From the NCBI RefSeq assembly GCF_012928505.1, contig NZ_JABBJN010000011.1, positions 62,001 to 126,000 on the forward strand: 64,000 nt of DNA, read 5' to 3'. This DNA is from Achromobacter sp. Bel (lineage in GTDB: Bacteria > Pseudomonadota > Gammaproteobacteria > Burkholderiales > Burkholderiaceae_B). The translations under genes were made by a program, and so were the position numbers. How positions within the stretch are numbered: position 1 is the stretch's first letter; the number at the start of each line of letters is the position of its first letter. Under the pieces are notes generated by a model that ran no database searches, had not been told where the DNA came from, and was given only the letters and a program-made list of their open reading frames with translations. Shown piece by piece: positions 34,053-42,892 of this stretch.

Positions 34053-35387
34053 ATGCCGGATTTTCATGCCATTGCCGATGCTGTCGCCGCGGAAATCGTG
34101 TCAGGCAAACTCGCCGCCGGCTCTCGCCTGCCACCGCAAAGAAGCTTCGCCGACGACTGGGGGATCGCGGCCTCGACGGCAAGCCGCGTCTACGCCGAGC
34201 TGACACGCCGGGGCCTGGTCACGGGTGAAGTCGGGCGCGGCACCTTCGTTCGCGCAGCGGAAGCCTTGCGCGCCATCCGCGTCAGCGAAGCTGCCGATGC
34301 GCCCATCGACTTGCAGTTGGCGATCTCGGCGTCGCTTGAACAGGCCGCTTTGATGGCGCCGGCCCTGCAAGCGCTGGCCGGCCCTGCGGCGCTTCGGGAG
34401 GCGTTATGCGCAACGGGTCCGTTCGGGCCCGAAGGCGCCGGCCCAGCCGTCTCCCGTTTCCTGGCCACTTCGGGCTGGACGCCGGACCCGGCGGGCATTC
34501 TCTTCGCCGGCGGCGGGCGTCAGGCTATCGCCTGCGCCTTGGCCGCGCTGTGCAAGCCCGGGGACCGGGTGGGCGTCGAACCGTTGACCTATCCTTCGGT
34601 CATCCGCATCGCCGCCCGGCTGGGGCTTCAACTCGTGCCCCTCGAGATCGACCACCAGGGGATCGACCTTGCGGCCTTGGCCAGGGCGCACGCCGCCAAG
34701 CCCCTTGCCGCCCTCTACCTCCAGCCGACCCTTCATAATCCGCTGGGCATATCGATGACGTCGGAACGCAGGCAAGCGCTGGCGCAATGGTTTAAGACGA
34801 CGGGTCTGTACGGCATTGAAGACGCCGCGTTCGCGTTCCTGTCCGACGAAACGCCGCTGGCGGCTTACGCGCCCGACCAGGTGGTTTACGTGAACAGCAT
34901 GCAAAAACGCCTGGGGCCGGGCATTGGCGTCGGCTTCGTGGCCGCGCCGGGCCAGGTCAAGGACGCCATCGCCGCCATCATGCGCGCGGGCGGCTGGATG
35001 GCGCCGGCATTGTCCATGCGCCTGGTGATGTCCTGGATCGCTGACGGGACGGCCGCGCAGGTCGCCAGCCTGAAGCGCAAAGACGCTCGCGCGCGCCAGG
35101 CGCTGGCGGCCCGGCTCCTGGGCGCCGACCGGATCCGCGCCAACACCGATGCGTTCCATACCTGGCTGGAGCTGCCGCAAGCCTGGAGCGCCGACGCTTT
35201 CACCGCCGCCGCCGCCCAGCAAGGCGTCGCCATCACGTCCGCTGGCGCCTTCGCCGTCATCCCAGGCCACGCGCCGAACGCCGTGCGCCTGGCGCTCTCG
35301 TCCCCTGCCCTGAAGGACCTTGAGCAAGGGTTGCAGATCATCCGGGCGCTGTTGGCCTCCGCGCCCAGCGATGCGCCAATCGAGTAA
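34053..35387 (+). CDS. MocR-family regulator (GntR wHTH fused to aminotransferase domain)
   Basis: A 444-residue chimeric regulator. Residues 1-~68 form a GntR winged helix (IVSGKLAAGSRLPPQRSFAD, AASTASRVYAELTRRGLV). Residues ~95-440 are an aminotransferase fold-type I domain: AGGGRQAIACALAAL, LYLQPTLHNPLGISM, GIEDAAFAFL and the PLP-lysine region NSMQKRLGPGIGVGFV. Such proteins bind PLP and an amino-acid ligand to switch transcription. ATG 34053 follows GGAGCAATATTG. Divergent from the ammonia-lyase, which is the likely target. Confidence 0.9.
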   Translation: MPDFHAIADAVAAEIVSGKLAAGSRLPPQRSFADDWGIAASTASRVYAELTRRGLVTGEVGRGTFVRAAEALRAIRVSEAADAPIDLQLAISASLEQAALMAPALQALAGPAALREALCATGPFGPEGAGPAVSRFLATSGWTPDPAGILFAGGGRQAIACALAALCKPGDRVGVEPLTYPSVIRIAARLGLQLVPLEIDHQGIDLAALARAHAAKPLAALYLQPTLHNPLGISMTSERRQALAQWFKTTGLYGIEDAAFAFLSDETPLAAYAPDQVVYVNSMQKRLGPGIGVGFVAAPGQVKDAIAAIMRAGGWMAPALSMRLVMSWIADGTAAQVASLKRKDARARQALAARLLGADRIRANTDAFHTWLELPQAWSADAFTAAAAQQGVAITSAGAFAVIPGHAPNAVRLALSSPALKDLEQGLQIIRALLASAPSDAPIE

Positions 35388-35467
35388 GAGTTTGCTATCG
35401 TGAGCAGGTCTCGGGTCTGATGCAAACGGCCCGGCCGCTTCCCGCCCCAAAACGATAGAGGATGACA

Positions 35468-36088
35468 ATGCCCCGTTGGACTTTCTACTCCGCCCCTGGC
35501 ACCTGCGCGCTGGCGACCCACATCGCGTTGCACGAAGCCGGGGCCGACTTCGACCTGGTCAAGCTGGATTTCGGCGCGGGGCAGCAGCAAAGCCCCGAGT
35601 ACCTGCGCGTGAACCCCAAAGGCCGGGTCCCGGCGCTGAAGACCGAGCAAGGCGTGCTGACCGAGACCCCCGCCCTCCTCGCTTTCGTGGCGCAGCGCTT
35701 TCCTGAGGCCGGATTGGCGCCGCTGGGCGATCCCTTTGCGTTCGCGCGGATGCAGGAGTTGACCAGTTACCTGGCAGCGACGGCCCACGTCGCGCACGCG
35801 CACAAGCGGCGTGGCGCACGATGGGCCGATGACCCCGCCGCGCACGAGGCCATGCGCGCCAAGGTCCCGCAAACGATGACGGCTTGCGCCGCGTATCTGG
35901 AAGGGCTGATCGCGGGCCCGTGGGTGGCGGGCAACGATTACAGCGTGGCCGATGGGTACTTGTTCACCATCGGCAGCTGGCTTGACGGCGACGGCGTGGA
36001 CATGGCGCAGTTTCCGAAGCTGGCCGCCTACCTGGCGCGTGTCGCCGAACGGCCGGCGGTGCAGCGCGCCCTTGCCGACGCCCGCTAG
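35468..36088 (+). CDS. glutathione S-transferase family protein
   Basis: A 206-residue GST. The N-terminal thioredoxin fold has YSAPGTCALATHIALHEAGA (cysteine-type, beta-class-like) and the cis-Pro motif GRVPALKTEQGVLTETPALL (glutathione-binding Thr/Glu). The C-terminal helical domain has the N-capping box NDYSVADGYLF. ATG 35468 is preferred to 35462 because the AGAGG site leaves correct spacing. It is 80 bases after the MocR gene on the same strand; co-transcription is possible. Substrate unknown. Confidence 0.9.
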   Translation: MPRWTFYSAPGTCALATHIALHEAGADFDLVKLDFGAGQQQSPEYLRVNPKGRVPALKTEQGVLTETPALLAFVAQRFPEAGLAPLGDPFAFARMQELTSYLAATAHVAHAHKRRGARWADDPAAHEAMRAKVPQTMTACAAYLEGLIAGPWVAGNDYSVADGYLFTIGSWLDGDGVDMAQFPKLAAYLARVAERPAVQRALADAR

Positions 36089-36117
36089 CACGCCGGCTTA
36101 AGCGCCTGCCTGGCCAG

Positions 36118-38451
36118 TCAAAGCGCCAACACGATACGCTGGCCGCAGGCGCGCGAACAGCAACTCATCATTTTTTTGTTTGCCTCGCGTTCGGCGCGGG
36201 TCAGCACCACGTCGCGATGGTCGATATCGCCGGCCAGCACGCTGACCTCGCAAGACCCGCACAGGCCCTCTTCGCAATCACTTTGCACGTCGATATTGGC
36301 GGCGCGCAGGGCGGCCAGCAGCGTCTGGTCGGCACGCACGGTCACCACGATTCCCGAATCTTTCAGTTCCGCCTCGAAGGCGTGTTCGCGGTCGGGGTCG
36401 AGCGTGCCCAGCGTGGAATGGAAATGTTCTACCCGCAACGCGTCCTGCGGCCAATGGGCGCTGGCCTGTTGCAAGGCCGTCAGCAGGCGTTCCGGCCCGC
36501 AGGCGTAGATCTGCGCGTCGGGATCCGGCTGCGCCAGCAGCGCCGCGAAGTCGTTGCGCCTGCCTTCGTCGCTGGCATGGACGTGTAACCGTTCGCCATG
36601 CAGCGCAGCCAATTCCTCAAGCAGGGCCATGCCGGCGCGGGTGCGGCCGCTGTAATGCAGTTCGTAGTCGATACCGAGCTCCCGCGCGCGTCGCGCCATG
36701 GCGCTGATCGGCGTGATGCCGATGCCGCCGGCGATCAGGATCGCCCGCGACGCGCCTTCATCCAGCCGGAAGTGGTTGCGCGGGCCGCGGACGCGCAGGC
36801 GCTGGCCAGGTTTGACCTGGTCATGGACCCAGGCCGAGCCGCCGCGGCCGTCAGCTTCGCGCAGCACGGCGATGCGCAGGCGCTTGGTATCCGAGGGGTC
36901 GCCGCATAGCGAATACTGGCGCGACAGGCCGGTGTCGCCGCATTCAATATCGATATGCGCGCCCGGGGCCCAGCGTGGAAGCGCCCTGCCGTCCGGCGAA
37001 GCCAGCGTCAGCATGACAATGCCGTGTGCGGCCGGCTCCACGCGCTCGACCACCAGGTTGCGCGCGCTGGCATGGGCCGAGGGCTCGCCGATGCGCACCG
37101 GCTGGCGTTGCGCCAGCAGATCTGGCTGGGTGCGTTCGGGGTTCCGGGCAGGATCCCATTGCACCCACAGGTGTTCCGGCCCGCGGAACGAGGTGTTGGG
37201 CACATAGGTGAACTGCTGCGCCGACAGCCGCAGGTGCGGCAGGCGGCGCGTCAGTTCTTCCAGGAAGATCTGCATCTCCATGCGCGCCAGGTTCTTGCCC
37301 ATGCATTGGTGGGCGCCATACCCGAACGTGAGCTGGTCGCTGGCGTTGTCGCGCCGAATGTCGAACAGGTCCGCGTCCGCGAACTGCCGCTCGTCGTGGT
37401 TGGCGGACGAACTGACGATCAGCAGCTTTGCGCCGGCCGGGATAGGCGTGCCGGCGATCATGGTGTCGCGCGTGGCCAGCCGCCGCCAGGCAGCCACCGA
37501 ACCGTTGTGCCGCAGGCATTCTTCGACCGCATTGGGGATCAGGGACGGGTCTTCGCACAGGTCGCGCCACGCATCGGGGTGCTGCAGCAGCAGCTTGAGC
37601 GCGTTGGCCGAGGCGTTGGCCGTGGTTTCGTGCGCGGCGACGATGCCCGCCATCATCATGGAATGCAGGTAGGAGTCGGTCACGACGTCCGGGTAGTCCC
37701 GCTGCTTGCGGATACCGTACTGCATCCAGCCGGGCTGGTCCGGGTCCTGGCGCATTTTGTCCAGGATATTGCCGGCCAACTGCCAGAAATTGCCGACCGC
37801 GTGCGCCACGGCCACCTGCTCTTCGGGCTTGGGCCGGCCCCAGGTATTGACGGTGTGCGCGATGGAATAGCGGCGCAGCAGGTCCATGTCTTCCTCAGGA
37901 ACCCCCAGGAAATGCAGCGCCACGGTAAGCGGGACTTCCCAAAGCAACTGGTCGACCAGATCGGCGCTGCCGTCGTCGATGAAGCGGTCGACGTATTCCC
38001 GGGTCAGGCGCCGCACCATCGGTTCGTGGTGCTTCAGGGCTTCGGGCGTGAATGGTTCCATCAGCGCCCGCCGTCGCGGCATGTGGGCGGGCTCGTCTTC
38101 GTTGACCAGCGTGCGGTTCATCGCGTACCCGTACGACGCCAGCACGGCATTGGCTTCCGGCCCGGTCGGCGTGATTTTCTCCAACGCAATGGACGGGCTG
38201 AACGTGAGGTTGTCGCGGAAGATGGCCTTGATGTCTTCGTACCGGGTCACGACCCAATAGCCCAGTTTGGGGCTGTAGAAGACGGGTTCCTGCTCGCGCG
38301 CCCAACGCACATAGTCGGGCGGGTCCTGCTGGTAGCCGTCGCCGAAGGGGTCGAACTCGGCGGCGCGCTCGCTGACGTGCATCGGACAGCCGTCCACGCG
38401 CGCAGCGGCATGGACCGGACAGCCGGATGGGGTTTGGGCGGGTTGGGACAT
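36118..38451 (-). CDS. self-sufficient cytochrome P450 with phthalate-dioxygenase-type reductase (CYP116B-like)
   Basis: A 777-residue natural fusion. Residues ~1-450 are P450: I-helix AGIVAAHETTANA, ExxR (ECLR), heme-Cys loop FGYGAHQCMGKNLAR. Residues ~470-690 are an FMN/NAD(P)H reductase: RQYSLCGDPSD for the flavin, AGGIGITPISAMAR for the nucleotide. Residues ~695-777 are a plant-type [2Fe-2S] ferredoxin: CEEGLCGSCEVSVL plus a final Cys near the C-terminus. This order defines CYP116B enzymes, which hydroxylate or dealkylate aromatics and herbicides without separate partners. The physiological substrate is unknown. Divergent from an IclR regulator. Confidence 0.95.
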   Translation of the reverse strand: MSQPAQTPSGCPVHAAARVDGCPMHVSERAAEFDPFGDGYQQDPPDYVRWAREQEPVFYSPKLGYWVVTRYEDIKAIFRDNLTFSPSIALEKITPTGPEANAVLASYGYAMNRTLVNEDEPAHMPRRRALMEPFTPEALKHHEPMVRRLTREYVDRFIDDGSADLVDQLLWEVPLTVALHFLGVPEEDMDLLRRYSIAHTVNTWGRPKPEEQVAVAHAVGNFWQLAGNILDKMRQDPDQPGWMQYGIRKQRDYPDVVTDSYLHSMMMAGIVAAHETTANASANALKLLLQHPDAWRDLCEDPSLIPNAVEECLRHNGSVAAWRRLATRDTMIAGTPIPAGAKLLIVSSSANHDERQFADADLFDIRRDNASDQLTFGYGAHQCMGKNLARMEMQIFLEELTRRLPHLRLSAQQFTYVPNTSFRGPEHLWVQWDPARNPERTQPDLLAQRQPVRIGEPSAHASARNLVVERVEPAAHGIVMLTLASPDGRALPRWAPGAHIDIECGDTGLSRQYSLCGDPSDTKRLRIAVLREADGRGGSAWVHDQVKPGQRLRVRGPRNHFRLDEGASRAILIAGGIGITPISAMARRARELGIDYELHYSGRTRAGMALLEELAALHGERLHVHASDEGRRNDFAALLAQPDPDAQIYACGPERLLTALQQASAHWPQDALRVEHFHSTLGTLDPDREHAFEAELKDSGIVVTVRADQTLLAALRAANIDVQSDCEEGLCGSCEVSVLAGDIDHRDVVLTRAEREANKKMMSCCSRACGQRIVLAL

Positions 38452-38478
38452 GTCTGCACTCCGGGTGTTATCGGTTTT

Positions 38479-38499
38479 ATGCGTAAATCATATACGCAT
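38479..38499. promoter_or_regulatory. 7-bp palindromic operator between P450 and IclR genes
   Basis: ATGCGTA-AATCATA-TACGCAT is a perfect inverted repeat with a 7-base spacer, 28 bases before the P450 start. A further TTGCGTAA half-site follows at 38499-38506. It is the obvious candidate for IclR binding. Confidence 0.6.
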
Positions 38500-38556
38500 T
38501 GCGTAACTTGATAAACCCGGTTTACCCTTCGGCTATCCCCTACCCGGCCTGCCCCC

Positions 38557-39378
38557 ATGATCGCCATCGATTCCCCGCGTCCCCGTGAACGCCGCCAGCG
38601 CGTGCAAGCTGCCGAAACCAGCATGGCCGTCCTGAAAGCGCTGGGTCATCTAGGCGGTCGCGCCGGGTTGAGCCTGATTGCGGCGCAGATCGATGAAAGC
38701 CCCGCCAAGGTGCACCGTTACCTGGTCAGCCTGATGGAGGGCGGACTGGTCGGCCAGGACGCCGCCACCCAGCACTACTTCCTGGCGTTGGAAACCTTGC
38801 TGCTGGGCCTGGCGGCCATGCGGCAGGCGGATCCGATCCGCTTGGCCGAAGCGTCGCTCGCCCGCCTGCGCGAAGAACTGGAAGTGACCTGCTTCGTCGC
38901 GGTGATGGGCAACAAGGGGCCCACTATCGTCCGTTTCGAAGAGCCGGGCCTGCCCGTCACGGTGAACGTGCGCGTGGGATCGGTATTGCCCATGCTGTGG
39001 TCGGCTACCGGGCAGGTCCTGCTGGCGACGCTGGACGAAAAGGCGGTGCGCGCGCTTGCCCAGGCCGACCTGGACGCGGCCACGCCCGAACAGCGCGCGA
39101 TGCTGCACGCCGACGATCCGATCGGCGCCCTGCGGCGGTCGGTGCTGGCGGCGGGCTGCGCGGTGGTGCGGGACACGAACCTGCGCGGCATCAGCGCCGT
39201 CTCCGCGCCGATCTACAGCTACACCGGCCGGCCTTGCGCCGTGCTGACCGCGTTGGGAGCCACCGGCGGCTTTGACGCGTCGCCCGACGGCCGCGTGGGG
39301 CTGGCCCTGCGCCGCGAAGCGCTCACCATCAGCCGGCTGCTGGGCGACACGTCGACGCGGGAAAGCGTCAAAAGCTGA
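38557..39378 (+). CDS. IclR-family transcriptional regulator
   Basis: A 273-residue IclR regulator. The winged helix is in residues ~15-80 (AAETSMAVLKALGHLGG, AQIDESPAKVHRYLVSLMEG). The effector domain (~100-265) has VFVA-like EVTCFVAVMGNKGPT, the conserved GSVLPMLWSATGQVLLATL and RDTNLRGISAVSAPIYSYTG. It is divergent from the P450 and probably controls it in response to the P450 substrate or product. Its 3' end overlaps the convergent barrel gene by 11 bases. Confidence 0.9.
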   Translation: MIAIDSPRPRERRQRVQAAETSMAVLKALGHLGGRAGLSLIAAQIDESPAKVHRYLVSLMEGGLVGQDAATQHYFLALETLLLGLAAMRQADPIRLAEASLARLREELEVTCFVAVMGNKGPTIVRFEEPGLPVTVNVRVGSVLPMLWSATGQVLLATLDEKAVRALAQADLDAATPEQRAMLHADDPIGALRRSVLAAGCAVVRDTNLRGISAVSAPIYSYTGRPCAVLTALGATGGFDASPDGRVGLALRREALTISRLLGDTSTRESVKS

Positions 39379-40351
39379 CCGCCAGGCCGACCGAAAACCC
39401 CGACACGTTCCTGCCAAAGACATAGCGGCCGACCAGCCGGGTGCGGGTGATGACGACGTTGTAGGCGCTGGAATCCAGTTCCAGGCCCGCACCCACCGAG
39501 GTCAGGCGGTCAAAGCCCAGCACGCCGCGCTGGTCGCCCAGGAATTCGGAATGGGTCAGTTCCAGCACGTAGCGCAGCGGGCGCTGCAGCATCGTCAACC
39601 CCGTGGGCGCCCGGTAGCGCGCCCACAGGTTGGCGGATTGCGCGATGGCGTTGCCCTGGACGGCGGCGGAACTGGCAAAGCTCTTCAAGCGGATGTCGGA
39701 ATACCGCAGCTCCACGTCCACCTCGTAGCCGGGCCGGTAGTGCTCATAGTCCAGCATCAGCGAACCGCCCAGGCCATAGGCGTTCAGCGAGCCCTTGTCC
39801 AGGAACGTCACGTCCCGGCCGGTCTGGCGGCCCACGTACCAGCTGGCCGCCCGCAGGTCGCTGGTAACGTTGCCCAACGCAACGTTGAAGATGGGGCGCA
39901 GCTTCAATTCGTCGGTCAGCTTGAAGTCCCAACCGATCCCGCCCGTGGCGGAAACGCTGTTCCACTTGGTGGGGATCCTGCGGGTTTCCAGGCCTTGCGT
40001 GGCGACGAAGGTCGGATCGTAGCGGCTGCCGGCCAGGACGCCTTCCAGATAGATGGGCACCGATTTCGAAATGGTGTCGCCGCCGCCCAGCTGCGTCATG
40101 TAGAAATCGGTCGAGCCCGTGGTGCCGCCACCGCCGCCGATGGACAAGGCGCTGGTCGTGATGTCCGGCACGATCGAAAACGACATCAGCGCCAAGACCC
40201 CGTTGGCGCGCTTCTGCAAATCGTCCTGCGTCAGCCGGACGGTCGGTTGTGCGGTCGCCGCTCCTCCGGCCACGCACGCCTGCGCCGCGATCAGCCACGC
40301 CGATAGCCGTCGGGCCGCCCTGCCCGAAGCCCCTGTTTTATGGTCCGCCAT
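39368..40351 (-). CDS. outer-membrane beta-barrel protein (solitary autotransporter-barrel-like)
   Basis: A 327-residue exported protein: basic N-terminus with a hydrophobic core (LSAWLIAAQACVAGG) and cleavage near ATAQP. The rest alternates polar and hydrophobic residues and ends in a typical outer-membrane signature (FGRNVSGFSVGLAVSF, terminal Phe recognised by BamA). The pattern resembles the solitary autotransporter beta-barrel family, which lacks a passenger. No passenger domain is present. Role unknown. Confidence 0.65.
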   Translation of the reverse strand: MADHKTGASGRAARRLSAWLIAAQACVAGGAATAQPTVRLTQDDLQKRANGVLALMSFSIVPDITTSALSIGGGGGTTGSTDFYMTQLGGGDTISKSVPIYLEGVLAGSRYDPTFVATQGLETRRIPTKWNSVSATGGIGWDFKLTDELKLRPIFNVALGNVTSDLRAASWYVGRQTGRDVTFLDKGSLNAYGLGGSLMLDYEHYRPGYEVDVELRYSDIRLKSFASSAAVQGNAIAQSANLWARYRAPTGLTMLQRPLRYVLELTHSEFLGDQRGVLGFDRLTSVGAGLELDSSAYNVVITRTRLVGRYVFGRNVSGFSVGLAVSF

Positions 40352-40367
40352 GCCGTTCTCCGCTTCG

Positions 40368-41159
40368 CTATTTCACTGCGGCCGCCGCGGCGCTCCCCAT
40401 GGCCTGGCGCTGGGACATCAGCAACGTGTCGCTTTGGTCAATCCGTATGGCGCCGATGCGGGGGAATTCGAAGTCGACGATGATGTAGAGCGCCACCGTC
40501 ATCACCAACGCATAGATGATCTGATGGAACAGCGTGTCGCGTTTGGCGCCGACCAGGTTCAAACCGATCAGGCAGGCGCACACCAGCGCCAGGAATCCCA
40601 GAAACGCATACGTGACGATGGGCGGGTGGACTTTCTGCGCGACGGTCTGTGCGGTCGAAACGTCGAACATGTCGTTGACCGACGCGATGTACGACGCGGC
40701 GAACGGCGGCGCCGCATTCTTGCCTGCCGCGATGGAGGTCTTCCAGATTTCATTCTGGATGGCGCCCACTTTCGTGGCGATCACGTCGCGCTGATTCAGG
40801 TCGGCGACGTGCTTGTAGTAGTTGACGCGCTCATCCACGTAGCGGCGGAACTGTTCGCGCAGTTGCGGCTGGTCGGACGCGTTCAGCAGGTCGATGCGCA
40901 ACCAGGCGGTTCCGATGGCGTTGACCTCGGCGACCAGCAGGTTCCTGCGGTCCGCCATGCGTTGCGCGGCCCCCGAAAACGTGAACGCGATCAACAGGCC
41001 CAGCAAGGCGAAAACAGAGGCTTCGATGGCAGCGGACCCTGCGGTGCCCTTCTCTTCCGTACCGCCACGCCCGCCTAGCAGCCGTCCAAACCGGATGGCC
41101 CCCAGCAACAGGAAAAAGAAGACGACCGCCGAGCCTGTCAATACAAATGAATAGTTCAC
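40368..41159 (-). CDS. DUF4239 (bestrophin-like) membrane protein
   Basis: A 263-residue protein with N-terminal hydrophobic segments (FVLTGSAVVFFFLLLGAI; ASVFALLGLLIAFTFSGAA) followed by the DUF4239 core RMADRRNLLVAEVNAIGTAWLR. Two further C-terminal helices are AFLGFLALVCACLIGLNLVG and IIYALVMTVALYIIVDFEFP, with the conserved DFEFPRIG motif. The family is compared with bestrophin channels but is uncharacterised. It lies 16 bases upstream of the barrel gene on the same strand and is likely co-transcribed with it. Confidence 0.8.
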   Translation of the reverse strand: MNYSFVLTGSAVVFFFLLLGAIRFGRLLGGRGGTEEKGTAGSAAIEASVFALLGLLIAFTFSGAAQRMADRRNLLVAEVNAIGTAWLRIDLLNASDQPQLREQFRRYVDERVNYYKHVADLNQRDVIATKVGAIQNEIWKTSIAAGKNAAPPFAASYIASVNDMFDVSTAQTVAQKVHPPIVTYAFLGFLALVCACLIGLNLVGAKRDTLFHQIIYALVMTVALYIIVDFEFPRIGAIRIDQSDTLLMSQRQAMGSAAAAAVK

Positions 41160-41239
41160 ATTGCCACCCTACGCCTGGTCTTTGTTGATCGGACACGTTG
41201 GAAAAGCGGAACAGACATTCGAATAGAGCGGAAAGTCGC

Positions 41240-42811
41240 TTAGGGCGACAGATCCTCCTTCCAGAGCGTGACGCGGTCACGCCCGGCTGATTTGGAGGCA
41301 TACAGGGCCTCGTCCGCGCATTTGACAACGGCTTGCGCGGTTTTTCCATGCTGTGGCCATAATGCGACGCCAACCGATACTGTCGCATGCCCGACGCCGT
41401 CCGGCATCGCTTTCCTGGCGATGTCTGCGCGGATGCGTTCGGCGGTATGCAGCGCGACGTCGGGCGTGGGGGCCGGGACGACCACGACGAATTCCTCGCC
41501 GCCCACCCGGAACGGCCTGTCCTGCTGTCGCACGCTGTCGCTCAGGGTTTTTGCCACCAAGATCAAGACCTTGTCGCCTACCGGGTGGCCGAAAACGTCG
41601 TTGACTCGCTTGAAATGGTCCAGGTCCAGCGCGATGACCGCGAATGGCGTACCGGCCGCCACCAGTTCCTCGAACCGCAGCTCAAGAGCGCGCCGGTTCA
41701 TCAGGCCGGTCATCGGGTCGGTCATGGTCTGCGTGTTCAGGCGCCCGACCTCGTGCCGATGCTGCGCCAATGTGGCGATCAGGGCCTCGCGCAGCTTGTC
41801 CGCTTCAAAGTACCAGGTCTTCAGCAGGCTGGCCTGCGGGCCTTGCCGGTCGACCGCATCGGGGCTGCCCATCGCGCTGGTCAGGCGGGCCAACGGCCTG
41901 GCGATGGCGTAGGCCAGCCCGCACACCAGAATCAACGTGACAATGACGGCGGGAATGGCGAAGCGCAAAGATTCGGCCAATAGCGTCTTCAGCGGCGACA
42001 GCACCTGGTCCAGCGGCCGCTGGATGACGACCGCCCATTTTCCTTTCGTGACCGGCGCGTAGCCCGCCAGCACCGGGTCGCCCGCAGCGTCCAGGACCTG
42101 CGCGGAGCCCGGTCCTGACGTGGGCGACACATCCGCCTTGACCAGGCTGAGCACGTTTTCGTCCGGCCCGCCGCCGCGGCTATACAGCACCCTGCCATCC
42201 ACATTGACCAGATAGACGGACGCGCCGTCGCCATACGGGTGTTCGCCGATCACGCGGTCCAGGCGGCTGCCGCGCTCCAGGACGACGACCGCCGCGACGA
42301 AACCTGCCGGCGCGCCGTCCTTGCCGGGCACCGGCTCCACCAGCATCAGCGCAGCCCGCTGGCCGTCATGCTGGCAGCATGGGACAACCCAATCCGCCGG
42401 GCGATGTGTCAGCATGCCCAGTTCGGCAAGCGTACTGACCGCGGACAACGGCGCGGGCGACGAGTCGGACCGGGCGATGATGGTGCCGCCAGCGTCGGCA
42501 AGCAGCACCGCGGACACCCCCTGCCCCTGCGCGGCGACACGGGACAACTCGGCGGCGACCGCCTGCGGCGTGCCCCCGGCAGCCCCCAGGCGGCTGGCGC
42601 TGGTCTTCAGTTGCCGATGCAGCGCATCGATATACAGATTGATGAATTCAGACAGCTTTTCCGCATAGGCCACATTGGAGGCCAGCGAATTCTTGACGAC
42701 TTGCGCCTTCTGCACCTGATAACCGGCGTAGAGCGCATTGAAAAAGCCGATCGCCACGCTTAGCACTGCCAAGGCGATGAGTACCGTGAACAAGCTGACC
42801 TTTCTTTTCAT
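41240..42811 (-). CDS. membrane diguanylate cyclase with periplasmic Cache-type sensor
   Basis: A 523-residue protein. A first membrane helix (VLIALAVLSVAIGFFNALYA) and a second near residues ~300-322 (FAIPAVIVTLILVCGLAYAI) flank a periplasmic dCache-like domain. The C-terminal GGDEF domain has an intact active site GGEEF (RVGGEEFVVVV) and an inhibitory I-site RQQD five residues before it, so it should make c-di-GMP with product feedback. DLDHFKRVNDVFGHPVGDKV is the substrate-binding helix. ATG 42811 begins the membrane helix; the longer frame is not used. The sensed ligand is unknown. Such enzymes favour adhesion and biofilm, which the haemagglutinin could serve, but no direct link is shown. 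Confidence 0.9.
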   Translation of the reverse strand: MKRKVSLFTVLIALAVLSVAIGFFNALYAGYQVQKAQVVKNSLASNVAYAEKLSEFINLYIDALHRQLKTSASRLGAAGGTPQAVAAELSRVAAQGQGVSAVLLADAGGTIIARSDSSPAPLSAVSTLAELGMLTHRPADWVVPCCQHDGQRAALMLVEPVPGKDGAPAGFVAAVVVLERGSRLDRVIGEHPYGDGASVYLVNVDGRVLYSRGGGPDENVLSLVKADVSPTSGPGSAQVLDAAGDPVLAGYAPVTKGKWAVVIQRPLDQVLSPLKTLLAESLRFAIPAVIVTLILVCGLAYAIARPLARLTSAMGSPDAVDRQGPQASLLKTWYFEADKLREALIATLAQHRHEVGRLNTQTMTDPMTGLMNRRALELRFEELVAAGTPFAVIALDLDHFKRVNDVFGHPVGDKVLILVAKTLSDSVRQQDRPFRVGGEEFVVVVPAPTPDVALHTAERIRADIARKAMPDGVGHATVSVGVALWPQHGKTAQAVVKCADEALYASKSAGRDRVTLWKEDLSP

Positions 42812-42892
42812 CGTGAAGGATTTCCGCCCGCAATCGACCTGCAATGCAGCATACAGAACCAGGCAAAACGGGTCCACACCCCGGGCAAGCGG

